Origin: Taxillus chinensis
Lineage: Eukaryota; Streptophyta; Magnoliopsida; Santalales; Loranthaceae
Reading direction: 5' to 3'
Assembly (NCBI GenBank): GCA_023512835.1
Contig: CM042087.1
Location: forward strand, 9,833,715-9,897,714
DNA length: 64,000 bases
How positions within the stretch are numbered: position 1 is the stretch's first letter; every line of letters begins with the position of its first letter. The notes beneath the pieces were generated by a model that was not told where the DNA came from, made no database searches, and saw nothing but the letters and a program-made list of their open reading frames with translations. A program made the position numbers and the translations under genes. This document shows positions 50,661 through 60,940 of the stretch, in pieces.

Positions 50661-52125
50661 ACCGCTGGGTATGAACCCGGTGGCTAAATAATTTGCTATG
50701 TCGACAAACCAAGGAAGATGATGCACCTCAAACAACTTCTCATCAGGAAAGTCATCTACAATGGGTAGAGACTTAGGTGCATTCTCCACACGGGAGAGGT
50801 GATCAGCCACAGAATTTAGGGCTCCCTTTGTGTCTCTAATTTCAAGGTCAAATTCTGTAAGAGGAGAACCCATCTAATCAAGCGTGGCTTAGCTTCTTTT
50901 TTAGCAAACAAGTATTTCAACGCAGCATGATCGGTATAAACAATGACTTTAGACCCCAAAAGGTAGGGTCTAAACTTGTCAGACCCATAAACCACGACTA
51001 AGCAACTCTTTCTCGGTGGTGGTATAGTTCAGTTGAGCATCATCTAAGGTCTTACTAGCATAGTAAATGACCCTAAACACCTTTTCTCGCCTTTGCCCTA
51101 AGACTACCCCCACAAGATAATCACTCGCATCGCACATTAGCTCAAAAGGTTGAGCCCGATCAGGTGTGACTATAACAGGTGCGATGACTAACTTACCCTT
51201 GAGGATGTTGAAAGCTTCTAAGCAATCTGCATTAAACTCAAAGCTTGTGTCTTTTTCTAACAACCTACTCATGGGTTTTGCAATTTTTGAGAAGTCCTTA
51301 ATAAATCTCCTATAAAAGCCAGCATGGCCAAGGAAACTTCTCACTCCTTTTTCATTAGTTGGAGGTGGCAGAGTCTCAATAGTGGAGATTTTTGCCTTGT
51401 CTACCTCCAAACCATGTGCAGACACCTTGTGCCCTAGAACTATCCCCTCGGTTACCATGAAATGGCATTTCTCCCAATTTAGGACTAGTTCCTTCTCCTC
51501 ACATCTCTCTAAGACCACATCTAGATTTCTCCAAGCCTTGTTGGTAAGAGGAACCAAACACCGAGAAGTCATCCATGAAGACCTCCATGATCTCCTCTAC
51601 CAAACCCTGAAAAATAGCCATCATACACCTTTGAAAGGTGGCAGGGGCATTACAAAGCCCAAATGGCATTCTCCTAAATGCAAATATGCCAAAAGGGCAC
51701 GTGAAGGTGGTCTTCTCTTGATCCTCGGGCTTAACCATGATCTGATTATACCCGAATATCCATCTAAAAAGCAAGTAGTGACTATAGCCAGCTAACTCTA
51801 TCCAACATTTGGTCAATGAAAGGAAGAGGAAAATGATCCTTCCTAGTGGCCTTGTTCAGCTTCCTATAGTCAACACACACTCTCCACCCCGTCACAACGT
51901 GCGAGATGGGATCAATTCATTTTTCTCATTCTTAATCACAGTCATGCCCCCTTTCTTGGGCACGACATGCAATGGACTCACCCACTCACTATCAGAAATA
52001 GCATAAATTATACCCGCATTTTTCCATTTTAAAATTTCTTTTCTAACAACTTCTTTCATAGCAGGGTTTAATCTTCTTTGTCTTTCGAAGTGGGTTTAAA
52101 GTCATCATTCATTAAAATCTTATGC
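50661..52125 (-). pseudogene. pol: Reverse transcriptase and RNase H of the inner element, frameshifted
   Basis: RT starts with the HKILMNDDFKP-type block near 52,125. It shows the fingers motif around 51,900, FRRMPFGLCNAPATFQ and the catalytic FMDD (VFMDDFSVFG) in the open piece 51,816-51,499. VLGHKVSAHGLEVDKAK and FLGHAGFYRRFIKDF follow in 51,572-50,979. RNase H has its first Asp in MCDASDY, then [17 protein letters not shown] and [10 protein letters not shown] (50,873-50,658). Breaks occur near 51,890, 51,790, 51,545, 51,000 and 50,860. RT copies element RNA into cDNA from the tRNA primer. This copy cannot make the full enzyme as read. Confidence 0.9.
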
Positions 52126-53050
52126 ATGCAAATCCCTGGACTAATACCCCTAATGTCTTCAATGTTCCATCCTAGGGCCTTTTTGTGTTTCCTAAGGACT
52201 TCTAACAATTGAGTACACTCCACATCATTCAAATTAGAAGCAACAATGACAGGGAATTGATTTGTAGAGTCTAGAAATTCATACCTTAGGTGTCCAGGCA
52301 GCTCCTTGAGTTCGGAGCCGGAGGCATGTCATCTTCTTTCTCCTCCTCGACTTGCTCCAAAGAGTTTGTAATTTGCTCACTTTCCTCGGTTGTCAAGTAC
52401 ATCTCTTCATCTTGTTGAGCTTCTATGAGTGAAGGGCTCCATCATTGGTGGTGGTAATTTCTTCGCCAAGTAATCTTCCACCAATTCCTCAAGGTCTTCA
52501 ACCCAAAGGCAATCCTCCTCCTCTTGACCTTGCAGAGCCTTCCCCATGTGGAAGACTAAGGTCTCCTCATTAATTCTCGAGTTAGCTGCCCTTGAGCAAC
52601 ATCAATCAATGCGCGCAACCCGTTCGGAAACGGTCTTCCAAGGAGTAGCCGAACTCCTCTATCTTCTTCCATCTCCAAAACAACAAAATCCGCTGGAAAT
52701 ATGAAGGAACCCACTTTAACTAGCACGTCTTCAATTATCCCTTCAGGCCTCCCATGAGACCGGTCAGCAACCGCAATGATATGGAAGTGGGCTTCATGCC
52801 CTTAAGCCCAAGCCGCTTGTACAAAGCAAAGGAAATCAAATTGATGCTGGCCCCTAAATCACATAGGGCCTGCTGTCGCGGTGCATTGCCAATCACACAA
52901 GGGAGATTAAAGCTGCCCGGATCTTTATGCTTGATGGGCAAACTCGTTGAACAACTTTGCTCACCTCGTTAGGATGGCCACCGTCTCATGATCCCCATAT
53001 TTCCTCTTCTTTGTCACAAAATCTTTGATGTATTTTACGTACCTAGGCAT
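52126..53050 (-). pseudogene. Protease and acidic linker of the inner element, frameshifted
   Basis: The piece at 52,941-52,735 carries ALCDLGASINLISFALYK, the aspartic protease active site in its Athila form (DLGAS rather than DTG/DSG). It continues in other frames with LLLGRPFLRT-like sequence near 52,640. It is followed by a Glu-rich linker before RT (52,130-52,560). The protease would cut the polyprotein. Comparison with the plus-strand copy at 61,065-61,888 shows the same order and spacing, with several one-base indels. Confidence 0.85.
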
Positions 53051-54806
53051 CTCGCTCCAAAACTTCCACAAATGGAATGTTAATCTCAAGCTTCTTGAAC
53101 AAACTCAGGAAGCGCTCATACTCTTCTTCAACCCTCGGTTCCTCGGCCTCCGAGGAAATGGCATAGTAGGCCTGAGCTCTTGCCTTTGTTCTTCGACTAT
53201 TGCTGTCTTGACTCATTCGCTTGTCCTTCTTTTCTTGCACTTTTTCTTGACTTTATCTGATTTTCCTTGGTCATCGACTTCCAAGGGTCTGCTTTGTTCT
53301 TCGGAATTTCCTTCTTCTTAGGCTCTTCAGCTTCATTCGGTGTCTTCCCGCTCCTTAGAGTTATAGCCTTGCAACTCTCCTTGGGGTTCACCTCGGTGTC
53401 ACTTGGAAAAGTATTGGTTGACACCCCTTGATTTACATTCCGAGCCAAACTCACAAGCAACTTTTCTATATTCTTCATTCTTTCCTCCAAACTATCCTCT
53501 CTTTTGGTTGGCTCATCCACATTTCGATATACCCTTCCTCTTTCTTTGTGCGGCCGAGGCGTTTTCCGCTCGAATCCTGGAGGTGGGTGTAAATAATTAT
53601 CCGTAGCATACGGATTCTCGCTTCATCCCTGGGGGAACATATTTGTCTTGAAATGAGGTATCTCCCCCTCGGTTCGAGTTCTCGAAATGGTTGAGATTCT
53701 TTGCTGATTCTGGTTGTACCACTAGCTGTTGTTGTTGAGGATAAAATTGCCGTTTTGGTACAAGCCCTTTCCTCCAACATAATTTGCTTCTTGACTCCAC
53801 TCAGCCCTGCTCAACTACTGGTAAAGCTTGTGATCCTTCAACTTTAAGAGCCAATACTTCCATGCCTTTCACTAAAGCTTGAATCTGTGCTTGCACATCA
53901 TTGGAAGAATTTTCAATCAAGCAATCTTCTCCCTTGGCTTTGAAGTACGCACATTAGACCATCGCCAATCAGCTAATGACAACCTCTCCAAGAGCTCCGC
54001 TCTTGCGTCAGGCTCTAGATTCATCAAGCATCCTCCAGCGTCGCATTCAACTTGTCTTGTGAATGGGATGAAGACTGTGTAGAAAGATTCAATTTGAATC
54101 CCTGGGGCCTTCCATGATCGGGGCATCTTCTCACTAAGTCTTTGAAACGCTCCCAAGCTTCATGAAGAGTCTCCATCTCATCTTGCCTGAACCCTGGCTA
54201 ATCTCTCCTCTTAGCTGGATCACCTTGGAAGGAGGGAAGTACTTTGACATGAACTTGGTCTCGCATCTCCTCCCAAGTGTTGATTGAACTTGTTAGCGGT
54301 GTTGAACCAGCCAAGAGCTCTATCCCTTAAAGAGAAAGGGAAAAGCCTTAGCTTTATGGCCTCCTCCTGACACATTGTTGATCTTGATGGTGTCACACAC
54401 CTGGTAGAACCTCATCAAATGCTGGTGTGGATCATCCACGGCTGTTCCTCCAAACGCGTTGTTGCTCACCATGTTGATTAATGCCGGCTTGCTCGAAGCT
54501 ATTCGCTTGGACTCTTGTCCGCGAATCCCGGAATAATGGTCTCGACATCATCGGCCTCGCATAATCTAAGAAGGTTCTGGGCATAAACCTATTACCCTCT
54601 TCTTCTGGATATTGGCCATTGTAATTGGCCCCTCCCTTGCGGTGCACCACCATCGGGTCCGAGATCTGCCATCAGATCGCGTACGGATTGCTCCAAGCCT
54701 TGTAGTGCTTCTTACGCCTCACGTCTTGCTTCCCTAGTTTGCTCTACGACGAGCTCGAATAACCTTTCAGGTTCCGCGTAAATTGTATATCCTCCTCTCT
54801 TTGCAT
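53051..54806 (-). pseudogene. gag: gag of the inner element, heavily frameshifted
   Basis: The start is taken as the ATG at 54,806, placed as in the plus-strand copy (59,499). Pieces show NYNGQYPEEEGNRFMPRTF (54,600-54,653), the capsid core around 54,100-54,420 and EPDARAELLERLSLADW (about 53,960). Next come a Gln/Pro-rich stretch (53,640-53,780), a coiled coil ERMKNIEKLL (about 53,475) and ESCKAITLRSGK (about 53,360). No CCHC zinc knuckle is visible. More than eight frame changes separate these parts. Gag would form the particle shell. A hydrophobic open frame at 54,712-54,949 upstream is T-rich leader, not a signal peptide. Confidence 0.85.
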
Positions 54807-54996
54807 GCACAACTAGGAATCCTTGATGTATGTTCCGTAAACAACAACAAGAACACACCCAGAGACTCCGAACAATGCAAAATAAACAAATAAAGAACAC
54901 AAAATAACAGAAAATAAAAGACAAAATAAAACACCAAGATCGAATTCAAACAACTTCACTCAATGTTGATTTTAAAAACTAGTTAACCAGGTTAAA

Positions 54997-55014
54997 TCCC
55001 CGGCAACGGCGCCA
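54997..55014 (-). other. Primer-binding site, perfect tRNA-Asp match
   Basis: The plus strand reads TCCCCGGCAACGGCGCCA, identical to the 3' end of plant tRNA-Asp including CCA, so the element strand is its complement. It lies eight bases inside the 5' LTR edge at 55,023. Confidence 0.92.
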
Positions 55015-55022
55015 ATTTGGCG

Positions 55023-56529
55023 TGACAAGATTTTTAGCCTCTCTAAAAGAGCTAGCTAACGTCGTTAAATCTCTCTTCAAAATAATAAATTCCCTAAGTT
55101 TGCACTAAAAGAATAGAAGCAAGAAAGGGGTCGAACCCACGAGGATTAGCCTAGTTCTCTAGTTCTCAAATCAAATCACCCAATTACTCTTGTTCTATAA
55201 AATGTCTTGGCACAAAAAGTTTTCATTTTTAAACTAAAGATCTAATTTTTATGTGGTTTTCTGAATAAACAAAGAAAGTAAACTGATTTTAGGATTAAGA
55301 ATCAAGGATTAAAAGCATCTAGGGTCACAATTTCACCTCCCTATGTTATCTCTACTTGGTTCATGGTATTAGGGTTGTCCGATTGAAAACATGCTAAACA
55401 CAAGCCAAGGACAACAAATGGTCATTGAGGTCCTTTTAAGAGTTGTATGCCAGGAATGGTCATCTAAACACACAAACATGCAAAGCCAATAAATCATACT
55501 TGCAAAAGGATAATGATCACACCAATTACAAATAAGTTATGAATCTCAATCCACCCCAGACTAGGGCTAAGAATACCAAGGTGTACATCCAAAGATAGAA
55601 TTAAGAGCAGATTCATAAAACATGCAAAACTCAATCATCCAAACCCAAATATTCATAAACACAACAAAGCAACAAGGGGGCTACATTGCTCCCCTAGATT
55701 AAAAGACTACTCACGCATGATTACAAGCAAAACCATAGCAGAAAAGCTAAACATCTTCTTCTTGATCACGCGCAAAGCAAAGCTTCAAATCCAGGCTCCA
55801 AAATCCGCGACGGTCTGCTGCGGCGGCTGCTCTCCTAGGTCAAGGAGCACCTCCAAGTCGTGGAGCTCTCTCTCTCTCTAAAACGTGTAGGGGGTTAGGC
55901 ATGGCTAGCAGAGGGCGTGGATTGTGTATTTATAGAGGTTGGATGGGCCTTGAGGTGTGTAACCTAGCCCATCTATCAAAACGACGTAGTTTTGATAAGT
56001 AACACTCGAAACATTAAAAACTCTATCTTCCATCCACAATTTGGACTTGGGCCTTCAGGAACAAATGATCAGCATGGAAAAACGATTGGATCGGTCCAAA
56101 AATATCTCTGCACGCCAATTTGCACGTGATATGGTGAAATCACGTGCACCTCCAAATCAGCTCAAACTTCTCCCCAAGCTTCCTTGCATCCTGTAGAGGC
56201 CTGAGAGGCAAAAATATGCTTGCACGTGATATGGGTGAATTCACGTGCAACTCCAAATTAGCTCCAAATGCTCTGAAATTTCTCTGGTAGGTAGAGGACA
56301 TCATTCCAAGCAACTTTTCTTCTTGCACGCCAATTGTTTGAGGTCATCTACTATGTCAAAAGTGAGGTCCAAAATCTGCCAAAACAGCTTAAAAACGCAT
56401 GTATTTGCAACTAGCATCTTCCTAGGGGTTAGAGCAAATCTATATGATATATGAGGCAATAAGGCTCTAATCATGCTCTTAAACATCCTAAATAAACACT
56501 AGAATAATGGCATAAAATGCACGTTATCA
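55023..56529 (-). repeat. 5' LTR of the inner element
   Basis: 1,507 bp, plus-strand edges TGACAAG and TTATCA. It would supply the promoter: TATA (GTATTTATAGAGG near 55,926), palindrome (about 55,974-55,997) and CACGTG boxes (56,120-56,250) upstream on the element strand. Almost identical to the LTR at 45,531. Confidence 0.95.
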
Positions 56530-56534
56530 TGGTT
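56530..56534. repeat. Target-site duplication TGGTT, right copy
   Basis: Matches 45,526-45,530 exactly and directly abuts the LTR end at 56,529. Confidence 0.93.
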
Positions 56535-57775
56535 TAGTTCTGTTGAGCATCATCTAAGGTCTGACTAGCATAGTAAATGACCCTAACCACCTTTTCTCGC
56601 CTTTGCCCTAAGACTACCCCCACAGCATAATCACTCGCATCACACATTAGCTCAAAAGGTTGAGCCCAGTCAGGTGTGACTATAACAGACAATGACTAAC
56701 TTACCCTTGAGGATGTTGAAAGCTTCTAAGCAATCTGCATTAAACTCAAAGCTTGTGTTTTTTTCTAACAACCTACTCGTGGGTTTTGCAATTTTTGAGA
56801 AGTCCTTAATGAATCTCCTATAAAAGTCAGCATGGCCAAGGAAACTTCTCACTCCTTTTTCATTGGTTGGAGGTGGCAGAGTCTCAATAGTGGAGATTTT
56901 TGCCTTGTCTACCTCCAAACCATGTGCAGACACCTTGTGCCCTAGAACTATCCCCTCAGTTACCATGAAATGGCATTTCTCCCAATTTAGGACTAGTTCC
57001 TTCTCCTCACATCTCTCTAAGACCACATCTAGATTTTTCAAGCACTGTTGGTAGGAGGAACCAAACACCGAGAAGTCATCCATAAAGACCTCCATGATCT
57101 CCTCAACCAAACCCTGAAAAATGGCCATCATACACCTTTGAAAGGTGGCAGGGGCATTACAAAGCCCAAATGGCATTCTCCTAAATGCAAAAGTGCCAAA
57201 AGGGCACATGAAGGTGGTCTTTTCTTGGTCCTCGGGCTTAACCATGATCTGATTATACCCGGAATAGCCATCTAAAAAGCAGTAGTGACTATAGCCAGCT
57301 AACCTATCCAACATTTGGTCAATGAAAGGAAGAGGAAAATGATCCTTCCTAGTAGCCTTGTTCAGCTTTCTATAGTGCGAGATGGGATCAATTCATTTTT
57401 TTCATTTTTAATCACGGTCATGCCCCCTTTCTTGGGCACAACATGCAATGGACTCACCCACTCACTATCGGAAATAGCATAAATTATACCCGCATTTTTC
57501 CATTTTAAAATTTCTTTTCTAACAACTTCTTTTATGGCAGGGTTTAATCTTCTTTGTCTTTCAGCAGTGGGTTTAAAATCATCATTCATTATAATTTTAT
57601 GCATGCAAATCCCTGGACTAATACCCCTAATGTCTTCAATGTTCCATCCTAGGGCCTTTTTGATTTTCCTAAGGACTTCTAGCAATTGAGTGCACTCCAC
57701 ATCATTCCAATTAGAAGCAACAATGACAGGGAATTGATTTGTAGAGTCTAGAAATTCGTACCTTAGGTGTCCAGG
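56535..57775 (-). pseudogene. pol: Reverse transcriptase and RNase H N-terminus of the outer element
   Basis: The open piece 57,700-57,362 holds the N-terminal RT (NDDFKPTAERQRRLNP, GIIYAISDSEWVSPLHVVPK). At about 57,375 some 28 bases are missing, removing the [10 protein letters not shown] part and shifting frame. The piece 57,314-56,670 then has FLDGYSGYNQI, FGLCNAPATFQ, the catalytic FMDD and FLGHADFYRRF. A small deletion near 56,690 shifts frame again before CDASDY of RNase H (about 56,640). The region joins to 43,937-45,530 once the nested element is removed. Its protease-side end is cut at 57,775 (preceding bases CCAGG) by a plus-strand LTR. Confidence 0.92.
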
Positions 57776-59280
57776 TGATAACGTGCATTTTATGCCGTTA
57801 TTCTAGTGTTTATTTATGATGTTTAAGAGCATGATTAGAGCCTTATTGCTTCATATATCATATATATATGTTTTAACCCCTAGGAAGATGCTATTTGCAA
57901 ATACATGCATTTTTAAGCTGTTTTGGCAGATTTTGGAGCTCACTTTTGACGTAGTAGATGACCTCAAACAATTAGCATGCAAGAACAAAAGTTGCTTAGA
58001 ATGATGTCCTCTACCTACCACAGAAATTTCAGAGCACTTGGATCTGCACGTGAATTCACCCATTTCACGTGCAAGCATATTTTTGCTTCTCAGGCCTCTA
58101 CAGGATGCAAGGAAGCTTGGGAAGAAGTTTGAGCTGATTAGGAGCCGCACGTGAATTCACCATATCACGTGCAAATTGGCGTGTAGAGATATTTTTGGAC
58201 CGATCCTATCGTTTTTCCATGCTGATCATTTGTTCCTGAAGGCCCATGTCCAAATTGTGGATGGAAGATAGAGATTTTAAAGTTTGGAGTGTCACTTATC
58301 AAAACTACGTCGTTTTGATAGATGGCTAGGGTACACACCTCAAAGCCCATCCAACCTCTATAAATAAAGCCTCCACGCCCCCTGTAGACATCCTAGACAC
58401 CCTTACACGTTTTTAGAGAGAGAGAGAGGCTTCACGATTTGGAGGCTGCTCCTTGACCTAGGAGAGCAGTCGTCGCAGCCGTCGCGGATTTTGGAGCCTG
58501 GATTTGAAGCTTTGTTGCGCGCGTGGATTAGAAGAAGATGTTTAGCTTTATCGTTATGGTTTTGCTTGTAATCATGCGTGAGTAGTTCTTATAATCTAGG
58601 GGAGCAATGTAGCCCCCTTGTTGCTTTGCTGTGTTTATGAATATTGGGTTTGGATGATTGAAGTTTTGCATGTTTTATGAATCTGTTCTTAATTTCTATC
58701 TTTGGATGTACACCTTGGTATTCTTAGCCCTAGTTTGGGGCAGATTGAGATTCATAACTTATTTGTAATTGGTGTGACCATTATTCTTTTGCAAGTATGA
58801 TTTATTGGCTTTGCATGTTTGTGTGTTTAGATGACCATTCTGGCATACAACTCTTAAAAGGAACTCAATGACCATTTGCTGTCCTTGGCTTATGTTTAGC
58901 ATGTTTTCAATCAGACAACCCTAATACCATGAACCAGTAGAGATAACATAGGGAGGTGAAATTGTGACCCTAGATGCCTTTAAGCCTTGCAATCATAATC
59001 CTAAAATCAATTTGCTTTTTTTGTTTATTCAGAAAACCAAATAAAAATTAGATCTTTAGTTAAAAAAAAGATTTTGTTTTTGCCAAGACATTGTTTTAAG
59101 CAAGATTAATTTGGTGATTTGAGTTAAAGCTAGATAACTTGGTAATCTCTGTGGGATCGACCCCTTTCTTGTCGCTATTCTATTTAGCATTAGTTAAGGG
59201 AATTAATATTTTGAGAAGGGATTTAAACGACATTAGATTAACCCTCACTTGGGTTTCGCTCACGAAATACCCGTTCGTCA
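57776..59280 (+). repeat. 5' LTR of the plus-strand element
   Basis: 1,505 bp, TGATAACGTGC...CCCGTTCGTCA. It contains U3 with four CACGTG boxes, the palindrome, TATA and GA run (see the promoter entry). It is homologous to all other LTRs here except for the last ~60 bp, where it resembles only 39,387-39,450. Confidence 0.95.
58047..58430 (+). promoter_or_regulatory. LTR promoter: CACGTG boxes, palindrome, TATA, GA run
   Basis: CACGTG occurs at 58,047, 58,066, 58,149 and 58,167, as two facing pairs (GCACGTGAATTCACC...TCACGTGC). The palindrome TATCAAAAC (58,297-58,305), a 6-base spacer containing ACGT, and GTTTTGATA (58,312-58,320) follow. The TATA box TATAAATA is at 58,359-58,366. A GA run near 58,413-58,427 would lie in the first transcribed bases. 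ACGT-core boxes are typical bZIP/bHLH targets in plants. Binding is inferred. Confidence 0.7.
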
Positions 59281-59283
59281 ATT

Positions 59284-59301
59284 TTGCGCCGTTGCCGGGG
59301 A
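59284..59301 (+). other. Primer-binding site, tRNA-Asp type
   Basis: TTGCGCCGTTGCCGGGGA, one mismatch to the complement of the tRNA-Asp 3' end (TGGCGCC...). It starts 4 bases after the LTR. Confidence 0.9.
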
Positions 59302-59498
59302 TTCAACGGTTGACTAGCTTTAGAAATCAACATTGAGTGAAATTGTTTGAATTCTGATCTTGGTGTTTCATATTGTCTTTTATTTTCTGTAATTTTTCTT
59401 TGAGTTTTTATTTATTTTCTTTTGTTCGGAGCTGTTGGGTGTGTTCTTGTTGTTTTACAGGAACATACACCAAGTGTTTGAGGAATTCCTAGTTGTGC
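59302..59498 (+). other. Untranslated leader between PBS and gag
   Basis: A T-rich stretch ends in GTTGTTTTACAG at 59,460, which resembles a plant 3' splice site. It is also found as TTTTTCAG in the short element, but is lost in the inner element. No matching donor is identified. No open frame with an ATG. Confidence 0.5.
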
Positions 59499-60940
59499 AT
59501 GCCAAGACAGGAGTTTATACGATTTAATCGGGAACCTGAAAGATTGTTCAGAGCTTGGCGTAGAGTAGCTAGGGAAGCAGCACGTGAGGCTAAAGAAGCA
59601 TTGCAAGGCTTAGAGCAATCAGTAGGTGAATTGATGGCAGATTTAAGGCCTGATGGTGGTGCACCGCAAGGAGGGGCCAATTACAATGGCCAATATCCAG
59701 AAGAAGAGGGTAATCGGTTTATGCCCAGAACCTTCTTAGATTATGCGAGGCCAATGATGTCAGACCATTATTCTGGGATTTGGCAGACAAGAGTCCAAGC
59801 AAATAGCTTCGAACTGAAGCCGGCGTTGATCAACATGGTGAGCAACAACGCGTTTGGAGGAACAGCCGTGGATGATCCACACCAGCATTTGATGAGGTTC
59901 TATCAGATGTGCGACACCATAAAGATCAACAATGTATGGGAGGAGGCAATAAAGCTAAGGCTTTTCCCTTTCTATTTAAGGGATAGAGCTCTTGGCTGGT
60001 TCAACAGTCTGCCAGCAGGTTCAATCAACACTTGCGAGGAGATGCAGACCAAGTTCATATCAAAGTACTTCCCTCCTTCCAAGGTGATCCAGCTCAGAGG
60101 GGAGATTAGCAGATTCAGGCAAGATGAGATGGAGACTCTTCATGAAGCTTGGGAGCGTTTCAAAGACTTAGTGAGAAGATGCCCTGATCATGGAAGACCC
60201 CAGTGGATTCAAATTGAATCTTTCTACATAGGTCTTCGGCCCCACTCACAAGACAAGGTGAATGCACTTACTGGAGGATGCTTGATGAATCTAGAGCCCG
60301 ACGCAAGAGCAGAGCTATTGGAGAGGCTGTCATTAGCCGATTGGCAAGTGGTCTAATGTACGTACTTCAAATCCAAGGGAGAAGATAGCTTCAGTTGATA
60401 ATTCTTCCAATGATATGCAAGCACAGATTCAAGCTTTAGTGAAAGGCATGGAAGTATTGGCTCTTAAAGTTGAAGGATCACAACAAGCTTTACTAGTAGC
60501 TGAGCAGGGCTGGAGTGGAGCTGAAGAACCAAATTATGTTGGAGGAAAGGGCTTGTATCGAAGCAGGCAATTTTATCCTCAACAACAACAACAAGGGTAC
60601 AACCAAACGCAAAGACAATCTCGGCCATTTCAGAGAAATCGAACCGAGGGGGGGATACCTCATTTCAAGACAAATATGTGCCCCCCAGGGATGAACCAGA
60701 ATCCGTATGCTACGGATAATTATTTACACCCACCTCCAGGATTCGAAAGAGAAACTTGACCTCGGCCTCAACAAAGAAAGAGGAAGGGTATATCGAATGT
60801 GGATGAGCCAACCAAAAGAGAGGATAATTTGGAGGAAGGGGTAGTCACCATAGAATCTTCAATGAAGAATATAGAAAAGTCGCTTGTGAGTTTGGCTCGA
60901 ATGTAAATCAAGGAGTCTCACTAAATCTTTTCCAAGTGAT
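59499..60940 (+). pseudogene. gag: gag of the plus-strand element
   Basis: The first ATG giving the Gag frame is at 59,499 (MPRQEFIRF). The unbroken frame to 60,356 contains NYNGQYPEEEGNRFMPRTF, then the retrotransposon Gag core (about residues 125-210: DDPHQHLMRFYQMCDTI, LRLFPFYLRDRALGWFN, TKFISKYFPPSKV). It ends in EPDARAELLERLSLADW. A one-base insertion near 60,345 (against the inner copy) brings the stop. A second frame, 60,415-60,759, continues with a helical segment, Gln/Asn-rich sequence and PPPGFE. Remnants of the coiled coil (SMKNIEKSLVSLA) and ESCKAITLRS follow to about 60,990. No Cys-Cys-His-Cys knuckle is seen. Confidence 0.9.

Larger units (their letters stand above)
45531..56529 (-). 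mobile_element. Inner Athila-type element, 11.0 kb, complete ends
   Basis: It has LTRs of 1,512 and 1,507 bp, a perfect 18-base tRNA-Asp primer-binding site and 5-bp target duplications. The order on the minus strand is gag, protease, RT, RNase H and integrase, then a spacer with promoter-like motifs, and a 3' non-coding region. By eye the LTRs differ at only about one or two positions per hundred, many of them single-base indels, so the insertion is recent. Even so, gag-pol is split into many frames. ORF3 is reduced to about 25 codons of its end. The LTR type matches that of the short element at 23,821-30,393. Confidence 0.95.
39387..57775 (-). mobile_element. Outer Athila-type element (interrupted)
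   Basis: It begins at the satellite edge with TGACGAACAGG, the complement of an LTR 3' end. It continues as LTR fragment, 3' non-coding DNA, ORF3, internal promoter region, integrase and RNase H (to 45,530), then a nested element (45,531-56,529). RT resumes at 56,535-57,775. At 57,775 a plus-strand element interrupts it between protease and RT, so its protease, gag and 5' LTR should lie beyond the window. It is the only copy here with a near-complete ORF3 and an unbroken integrase. The last five satellite bases before it are GTCAT. Confidence 0.85.

Noticed and set aside
54712..54949. Hydrophobic open frames (also at 28,637-28,831) as membrane proteins
   Set aside because: Both are the T-rich gag leader read through. 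They align to each other and to the untranslated leader at 59,302-59,498.
54990..55020. tRNA-Asp gene
   Set aside because: Only the 18 bases complementary to the primer tRNA are present, next to an LTR; no acceptor, D or anticodon arms.
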